A stretch of DNA of 64,000 bases from an uncultured Clostridia bacterium (GTDB lineage Bacteria; Bacillota; Clostridia; Christensenellales; Aristaeellaceae): contig CAMJUL010000001.1 of assembly GCA_946408995.1 (NCBI GenBank), positions 1 through 64,000 of the forward strand, read 5' to 3'. The notes beneath the pieces are model-generated. The model did no database searches. It was given only the letters and a program-made list of their open reading frames with translations, and was not told the origin of the DNA. A program made the position numbers and the translations under genes. The stretch's first letter is position 1. Each line of letters opens with the position of its first letter. This document shows positions 59,164-64,000 of this stretch, piece after piece.

Positions 59164-59928
59164 ATGCTGAGAAAAACGACCGCATTTCTGACCGTGCTGC
59201 TGCTGTTGCTGACCCTGTCCGCCGCCCTCGGGGAGACGGCCGGTGATGAAAACAAATTTGAAAGCGACTGGGCTTTGGAGGGGGGCCTGGCCGAGATCCT
59301 AAGGGAGGAGGAAGGCTGGCGCGTTTCCCTTTATCTTGCCAACCGGAAGGACGGCGGCGCCCGCTGGGAGTACAACTGCCTGTATGACAGCGCCAAGAAC
59401 GCGCTTGTTGCCGTCTCCGCCGAAAAGCTTGAGTTCACCTTTGACAGCATGCTGACAGAGCAGTACTCCGACACCCCTGCCTATGACAGTTTCCCGGAGG
59501 GCAAGGCTGCAGTCTTCACCATCAATGGGGACGGAAAACTCCTTTGGGACGACCCCATTGAACAAGCGGGGGAAGGCCTGCTCTTCACCCGCATCGGCCG
59601 CTTCAGCGGGGAATGGGAAGGGGACAGCGTGCATGTTTCGATCCTTTGGGATCGCTATGATCTGTTTTACAGTGTGCTGCTTTCAAGAAGTGCCGAGGAT
59701 TCCTATACCGATTTTATCATGAACGGGGTCTACAACCCCGACAGCGGCCGACTGGAAGCCATGGGCACCGCCACTTCTTTCACACAGGATGAAAACGGGG
59801 TTTATCAGCCCGGTGAAGAGGATACCGAAACCTATGAGGCGTTCTTCTCCATGCTGGACGGAGGTAAATTGCTGTATGAGGCCGAAAACGGGATCGAACT
59901 GACCCAGGTCCTGGACAGCAACGGCTGA
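59164..59928 (+). CDS. Secreted protein of unknown function
   Basis: A 254-residue protein. The first 23 residues are a signal peptide (RKTTAFLTVLLLLLTLSAALGE). The mature part is acidic and beta-rich (LFTRIGRFSGEWEGDSVHVSILWDRYDLFYSVLL), with no cysteine-based anchor. AAAGGAGG lies before the ATG. No family is recognised. It is a single gene between the symporter terminator and the larC operon promoter. Confidence 0.75.
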   Translation: MLRKTTAFLTVLLLLLTLSAALGETAGDENKFESDWALEGGLAEILREEEGWRVSLYLANRKDGGARWEYNCLYDSAKNALVAVSAEKLEFTFDSMLTEQYSDTPAYDSFPEGKAAVFTINGDGKLLWDDPIEQAGEGLLFTRIGRFSGEWEGDSVHVSILWDRYDLFYSVLLSRSAEDSYTDFIMNGVYNPDSGRLEAMGTATSFTQDENGVYQPGEEDTETYEAFFSMLDGGKLLYEAENGIELTQVLDSNG

Positions 59929-59999
59929 GAACCGTCCCTCCCCTTTTCTTGACGAAAACGCGTCCTGCCCTGCTGCTTGGATCGTGCGGAAGAAACGCG

Positions 60000-60028
60000 T
60001 TGACAAATGACTCCGGACATGATACCAT
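60000..60028 (+). promoter_or_regulatory. Promoter of the larC operon
   Basis: TTGACA (60000-60005), 17-base spacer, TACCAT (60023-60028). It leaves a leader of about 240 bases before the first gene. Confidence 0.65.
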
Positions 60029-60035
60029 GCGCTTT

Positions 60036-60276
60036 GTCAGCCCAAGCTGATTTATGATGGCCCGCACAAGCGGCCCACGGCACAGTTCATTCCGGAAAAA
60101 AGGTTCCCCAAGGCGCCTGAAGGCCATTTCATCATGGTCCCCAAGCGCCTTTTTCTGTTTTCGGGATGGACAATGTGTTTTGCCCTTTTCAAACGGCGTT
60201 CTGCCATAAAAACGCTGCGGGCAAAGAGGCAGCCGCAGCCCAGGAAAACGGGCAGCCAGCGTAAGGAGGAAAGACC
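60036..60276 (+). promoter_or_regulatory. Structured leader with candidate terminator
   Basis: The leader carries AGGCGC (60111-60116) pairing with GCGCCT (60145-60150) around an inner GGCCAT/ATGGTC hairpin, followed by a T-rich run, and a GTCAGCCCAAGCTGAT hairpin near its start (60036-60051). This resembles a transcription-attenuation leader such as a riboswitch. No known riboswitch consensus was recognised. AAGGAGG lies just before the ATG of the first gene. Confidence 0.45.
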
Positions 60277-60690
60277 ATGAATATCCTGATCGTCGACGGC
60301 CAGGGCGGCCGTCTTGGAAGGAAACTGCTGGAGAGCATCCGGGAGGCCTGTCCCAAAGCACATCTTATGGCCGTCGGCACCAACAGCATCGCCACGCAGA
60401 ATATGCTTACCAGCAATTGCGCGGATCAGCTGGCCACGGGCGAAAATGCCCTGATCGTGGCCTGCCGCACGGCGCAAATCATCGTGGGTCCTTTTGGCAT
60501 CGCCACGGCGGACGCCCTGCTGGGCGAAATCTCCCCTGCCATGGCCAATGCCGTTTCCTCCAGTCCAGCCTACCGGGTCCTGATCCCCATGAACCTGTGC
60601 AACACGTATATCGCCGGAGTCGTCAAGGGATCCGCTTCCATTCTGGAAGACGCCGTCCTGCACGTCCGGCACCTTATGGAGGAAAAATGA
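60277..60690 (+). CDS. DUF3842 family protein
   Basis: A 137-residue protein beginning NILIVDGQGGRLGRKLLESIRE with a nucleotide-binding-like glycine-rich start, then TNSIATQNMLTSNCADQLATGENA and VGPFGIATADALLGEISPAMA. It matches the DUF3842 group of Clostridial proteins. It is first in an operon with an ECF S component, larC and a kinase, ending 1 base before the next ATG region. Biochemical role unknown. Confidence 0.82.
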   Translation: MNILIVDGQGGRLGRKLLESIREACPKAHLMAVGTNSIATQNMLTSNCADQLATGENALIVACRTAQIIVGPFGIATADALLGEISPAMANAVSSSPAYRVLIPMNLCNTYIAGVVKGSASILEDAVLHVRHLMEEK

Positions 60691-60691
60691 G

Positions 60692-61258
60692 ATGACGAAA
60701 ACCGATCCGCATTCCCCGCAGGCCGCGTCCCTTCAAACCCGGCGCCTGATTTTCGCCGCCCTGTTCCTGGCCATTGCGCTGGTGCTGCCTTTCCTGACCG
60801 GCCAGATCCCCCAAATCGGCTCCATGCTCAGTCCCATGCACATCCCCGTGTTCCTTTGCGGCTTTATCTGCGGCTGGCCCTGGGGACTGGCCGTCGGCCT
60901 GCTCGCCCCGCTGCTGCGTTCCCTTTTGTTCGGCATGCCTGTACTTGTTCCCGGCGCCGTGGCCATGGCCTTTGAGCTGGCCGTATACGGCGGCCTTAGC
61001 GGATTCCTGCGGAAGGTCCTTCCGCGGAATGTGGCCTCCCTTTACGCTGCCCTGGTCCTTTCCATGATCGCAGGCCGCATCGTTTGGGGGATCGCCAGGG
61101 TCTCTCTCGCAGGAATGACCGGCAGCAGCTTTACCTGGGCCGCGTTCCTGGCAGGGGCCATTACCAATGCCGTCCCCGGCATCCTTCTGCACCTGGTCCT
61201 GATCCCGCCCCTGGTGATGGCCATGGAGCGAGCCGGATTGTCCCTGAACGACCGATAA
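60692..61258 (+). CDS. ECF transporter S component (larC operon)
   Basis: A 188-residue membrane protein with six hydrophobic segments. ALFLAIALVLPFLTG, SMLSPMHIPVFLCGFICGWPWGLAVGLLAPLLRSLLFG and the following helices are typical of ECF S components. It starts one base after the DUF3842 stop. Its neighbours suggest import of a precursor needed for the nickel-pincer cofactor or of a vitamin, for example a pyridine compound; this is inference. Confidence 0.87.
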   Translation: MTKTDPHSPQAASLQTRRLIFAALFLAIALVLPFLTGQIPQIGSMLSPMHIPVFLCGFICGWPWGLAVGLLAPLLRSLLFGMPVLVPGAVAMAFELAVYGGLSGFLRKVLPRNVASLYAALVLSMIAGRIVWGIARVSLAGMTGSSFTWAAFLAGAITNAVPGILLHLVLIPPLVMAMERAGLSLNDR

Positions 61259-61271
61259 TGGGAGGACATCC

Positions 61272-62552
61272 ATGAAGACCCTGTATCTGGAATGCACCAT
61301 GGGAGCCGCGGGAGATATGCTGATGGCTGCCCTTTCCGAGCTGCTTCCCGATCCCCAGTCCTTTATCGACCGGATGAACGGACTAGGCCTTCCCGGTGTG
61401 CACCTTGATCGGGAAAAAGCCGTCAAGTGCGGCATCACCGGCACCCACATGCGGGTGACCGTCCATGGAGAGGAAGAGGAATCCGTGGACGAAAGCATAG
61501 ATGCGCATGATCCTCACCATTCCCATGTCCATCCTCATGATGCGCAGGACGATCCCGGGCATGGACGCGGGCACTTCCATGAGGAGGAGCATGGCCACGG
61601 GCATGAACATCCCCATCATCACCATGCAGGCGTTTCCGACATCGAAGGAATCCTGGATTCCCTGGATATCTCCGATCGGGTAAAGGCCGACGCCAAGGCG
61701 GTGTACGCCCTGATCGCCGAGGCGGAAAGCCAGGTACACGGCCGTCCCGTCAGCGAGATCCACTTCCATGAAGTAGGAACCCTGGACGCCGTTGCCGATG
61801 TGGTGGGCGTCTGTATGCTGATGGAACTTCTCGGTGCGGAGGAGATCGAAGCCTCCCCGGTGCACGTAGGCAGCGGCCAGGTCCATTGCATGCACGGCAT
61901 CCTGCCCGTGCCTGCCCCCGCCACCGCCCTTCTTTTGAAAGGCATTCCCACCTACGGCGGAAAGGTGCCAGGCGAATTGTGCACCCCCACCGGGGCCGCC
62001 TTGCTGAGGCACTTCGTATCCCGCTTTGGCGACCGCCCCGTTATGGCCGTATCCGCCATCGGGTACGGCATGGGGAAAAAGGATTATCCCCAAGCCAACT
62101 GTCTGCGGGCTTTTCTGGGCGAAAGAGACGGCAAAACCGAGCAGATCACCCGGCTTGAATGCAACCTGGATGACATGACCGGAGAGGAGATCTCCTTTGC
62201 CATGGACCGGCTGTTCGAAAGTGGCGCCAGGGAAGTGTATACGCAACCCATCGGCATGAAAAAAAGCCGTCCCGGCGTGCTGCTCAGCGTCATCTGCCTG
62301 CCCGATGAGGCGGATTCCATGGCCCGGGTCATCATGAAGCACACCACCACGCTGGGCATCCGCCGGCAGGATATGGCCCGGTATGTACTGGACCGCCGGA
62401 TCGAGGCTGTCCAAACCCCCTTGGGCCAGGTCCGGATCAAAACCGCCTCCGGCCTTGGTACGGAACGCCGGAAGGCGGAATACGATGATGTGTCCCGCAT
62501 CGCCAGGGAACACGGATTGACCCTGCGGGACGTGCGCAGGGGGCTGGAATAA
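61272..62552 (+). CDS. larC: LarC, nickel insertion protein for nickel-pincer nucleotide cofactor
   Basis: A 426-residue full-length LarC. It opens LYLECTMGAAGDMLMAAL; a histidine-rich stretch at residues 79-118 (HDPHHSHVHPHD, HGHGHEHPHHHH) separates the N-terminal part from VHGRPVSEIHFHEVGTLDAVADVVG. The C-terminal half has LECNLDDMTGEEISFAMDRLFESGA and QPIGMKKSRPGVLLSVIC. LarC is a CTP-dependent enzyme that inserts nickel into the cofactor of lactate racemase-type enzymes. In some bacteria larC is split by a programmed frameshift; here it is one frame. larB, larE and larA are not in the window. Confidence 0.95.
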   Translation: MKTLYLECTMGAAGDMLMAALSELLPDPQSFIDRMNGLGLPGVHLDREKAVKCGITGTHMRVTVHGEEEESVDESIDAHDPHHSHVHPHDAQDDPGHGRGHFHEEEHGHGHEHPHHHHAGVSDIEGILDSLDISDRVKADAKAVYALIAEAESQVHGRPVSEIHFHEVGTLDAVADVVGVCMLMELLGAEEIEASPVHVGSGQVHCMHGILPVPAPATALLLKGIPTYGGKVPGELCTPTGAALLRHFVSRFGDRPVMAVSAIGYGMGKKDYPQANCLRAFLGERDGKTEQITRLECNLDDMTGEEISFAMDRLFESGAREVYTQPIGMKKSRPGVLLSVICLPDEADSMARVIMKHTTTLGIRRQDMARYVLDRRIEAVQTPLGQVRIKTASGLGTERRKAEYDDVSRIAREHGLTLRDVRRGLE

Positions 62553-62553
62553 C

Positions 62554-63606
62554 ATGTTCAACGAAGCCTTTGAACAGGAACTTTGCCGCTGCCTCTCCCT
62601 TGACACGCTCCTGCATCCCGTCAGGCTTGGACAGGACGGCGTCAAATTCGTTTTTCAGGCCATGCTGGGCATGGGGCATCTGCTCTCCTCCAGGGAGCAG
62701 GTCACAGCCCGAATCGCTTTGGAAACCGAAGGCCTGTCCCCCGACATGGACGAGCCCCTGTTTGAACCCCTCAGCCCCGACTGGTGCAGGCTGAACCTGC
62801 GCAAGGCGCTCGCGCTTGGCATCCCGCCGCGAATTCTTGCGGGGATGATGCTGGCCTCCGTCAAAGAGCCCTCCTTTTCCCGGCAGGAGGCCGTGGATGC
62901 CTGCCAACGTTTGAAGGCTGCCGGCCTCCTTCCAGATGACACGGATCCCCGGGGCCTCCTGCAGGAAGGCTTCCTGCCCTCCCATTCGCCCGTTTACCGG
63001 GAGCAATACCATCCCGCCTATCGGGTGGTGGCCTCAGACTGGATGTCCCATATGGCGGCCATTTTGGCGATCCTTGAAAAGGACGGCGGAAGCGCTCCCC
63101 TCCTGATCACCCTGGACGGGCCCTGTGCCTCCGGCAAAACCACTCTGGCCAAAGCCCTTTCCGTGGTTCTTGATTGTCCGGTCATCCATACGGACGATTT
63201 TGTCATTCCCCACGCGCTCAAAACCCCGGAACGCCTCTCCGTTCCCGGCGGCAACTGTGATTCGGAGCGTCTTTTACAGGAGGTGATCCTGCCCTTCAAG
63301 CAGGGTCTGCCCGTGGTGTACCGTCCCTATGACTGTGCCGCCCGCCTTCCGGGACCCCAGACCGTGCTGTCCCCCTCCAGAACATTGATCGTGGAGGGAA
63401 GCTACAGCAGCCTGCCCCGGATCCGGGCCCACGCGGACGTCTGCCTGTTTCTGCAGGCCTCCCGGGACCTGAGGGAAAAACGGCTTCGGGAAAGGGAGTC
63501 CCCGGACGCTCTCCAAATGTTTTACAGCCGCTGGATCCCCCTTGAAGACGCCTATTTTGAAGCCTTTCATCTCCCTGACGAAAAATGCGTCCTGCTCCGA
63601 TCCTGA
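62554..63606 (+). CDS. Uridine-kinase-like P-loop kinase with N-terminal extension
   Basis: A 350-residue protein. The C-terminal half (from about 185) is a uridine kinase/phosphoribulokinase-type P-loop domain: LITLDGPCASGKTTLAKAL, VIHTDDFVIPHAL, RTLIVEGSYSSLPRI and RDLREKRLRERE. The N-terminal 180 residues are helical and not assigned. It begins one base after the larC stop and ends before a shared terminator. The target of phosphorylation may be a nucleoside or vitamin linked to the operon. Confidence 0.82.
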   Translation: MFNEAFEQELCRCLSLDTLLHPVRLGQDGVKFVFQAMLGMGHLLSSREQVTARIALETEGLSPDMDEPLFEPLSPDWCRLNLRKALALGIPPRILAGMMLASVKEPSFSRQEAVDACQRLKAAGLLPDDTDPRGLLQEGFLPSHSPVYREQYHPAYRVVASDWMSHMAAILAILEKDGGSAPLLITLDGPCASGKTTLAKALSVVLDCPVIHTDDFVIPHALKTPERLSVPGGNCDSERLLQEVILPFKQGLPVVYRPYDCAARLPGPQTVLSPSRTLIVEGSYSSLPRIRAHADVCLFLQASRDLREKRLRERESPDALQMFYSRWIPLEDAYFEAFHLPDEKCVLLRS

Positions 63607-63611
63607 AAAAA

Positions 63612-63650
63612 CGCCGCACCGTCTCAGACAAGACCGTGCGGCGCTGTTTT
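63612..63650. terminator. Two-way terminator between larC operon and GH43 gene
   Basis: CGCCGCAC (63612-63619) pairs with GTGCGGCG (63636-63643), with GTCT/AGAC inside; AAAAAA lies on the left (a T-run for minus-strand transcripts) and GTTTTATT on the right. Confidence 0.88.
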
Positions 63651-63651
63651 A

Positions 63652-64000
63652 TTATGCCAGGGTAAAACCGGCAAACTGCAGATGTCCCTCCCCCTCAAAG
63701 GTGAAATACAGGGACGAGATCCCCTCCTGTTTTGCAAGCTCCGCCCCGGTGTCATGCCAGACGTTGGCGTATCCCACCGGAATACAGGCCAGCGTTTCCC
63801 CTCTCCAGGCGTTTTTGACCCGCAGGACGCCGTTGGCATACCCCCTTGTCCGGACAGTCACGCTGCGGGTCCCGGTCAGGTCGAAATACCTGAAGCCCGC
63901 CGTGGCAGAATTCCGCATGTTGGCGATATATCCGATGCCGTGTCCCCCCGGCTCGATCTCCTGGGTGATTTTGGGAAATCTGTCGTCCATCCATCCGGAC
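63652..64000 (-). CDS. 3' end of a GH43-type glycosidase (partial, runs off the window)
   Basis: About 115 C-terminal residues; the frame is open to base 64,000. GYIANMRNSATAGFRYFDLTGTRSVTVRTRGYANGVLRV and the ending SSLYFTFEGEGHLQFAGFTLA match, residue pattern for residue pattern, the C-terminal beta-sandwich of the GH43 enzyme at 52651-54117. The catalytic propeller is expected to the right of the window; the family is inferred from this shared module. Confidence 0.7.
   Translation of the reverse strand, partial: SGWMDDRFPKITQEIEPGGHGIGYIANMRNSATAGFRYFDLTGTRSVTVRTRGYANGVLRVKNAWRGETLACIPVGYANVWHDTGAELAKQEGISSLYFTFEGEGHLQFAGFTLA

Noticed and set aside
61383..62645. 420-codon open frame on the minus strand
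   Set aside because: Antisense to larC; the Met- and His-rich sequence is the mirror of the histidine-rich linker.
1..64000. CRISPR array or insertion sequence
   Set aside because: No regularly spaced direct repeats of 24-40 bases and no transposase gene are seen; the only recombinase is the tyrosine integrase.

Overview
The window looks like a chromosomal segment of a gut-type member of the Clostridia (Bacillota). Supporting features are strong AGGAGG-type ribosome binding sites, frequent TTG/GTG starts, consensus TTGACA-17-TATAAT promoters, a T-box leader in front of cysE-cysS, ECF-transporter S components, a VanZ protein, a DegV protein and several plant-polysaccharide glycosidases. No 16S rRNA or other species-level marker is present, so the genus cannot be named.

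Bases 1 to about 23,000 appear to be an integrated mobile element with base composition visibly lower in GC than the rest. From left to right it holds an SOS-like module (Y-family polymerase plus a large ImmA/IrrE metalloprotease, divergent from a self-cleaving S24 repressor that shares an operator-rich promoter region with them). Next come a small operon with WYL and HD-domain proteins, an excisionase-like protein, a protein made of four tandem excisionase-like HTH units, and a tyrosine integrase. Then, on the minus strand, there is a tightly coupled seven-gene defence operon: XRE regulator, PLD/SNF2-type helicase, DUF4391, DUF4365 (PD-(D/E)xK-like), type III methyltransferase Mod, a zinc-finger/Abi_C protein and the type III restriction subunit Res. 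Its right end lies in a tRNA-Arg(CCU) gene cut exactly at the anticodon loop; a complete, diverged tRNA-Arg(CCU) sits 240 bp inside the element, surrounded by many GTTAGC repeats.

Bases 23,000 to 41,000 are ordinary chromosome: tRNA-Trp, a frameshifted ABC exporter, a Nudix hydrolase, the T-box-cysE-cysS operon, a peptidoglycan-binding protein, a GT2 glycosyltransferase fused to a MarR-like domain, DegV, a sugar-isomerase-like TIM barrel next to a domain-permuted GH3, VanZ, an alpha/beta hydrolase, an ECF S component, a THUMP-type 23S rRNA methyltransferase, a small HD protein, a 5'-nucleotidase and a desulfoferrodoxin-like protein.

Bases 41,000 to 59,000 are a carbohydrate region: a truncated CotH-like protein, an apiosidase-like (DUF5060/DUF5605) glycosidase with an aldo/keto-reductase-like partner, an MBOAT/SGNH acetylation set, and a polysaccharide-utilisation locus (AraC regulator and GPH sugar symporter divergent from a GH78-like, GH43, membrane-anchored permuted GH3 and four-TM protein operon). 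Bases 59,000 to 64,000 hold a secreted protein, a DUF3842-ECF-larC-kinase operon behind a long structured leader (nickel-pincer cofactor synthesis), and the 3' end of a second GH43-like gene running off the window.
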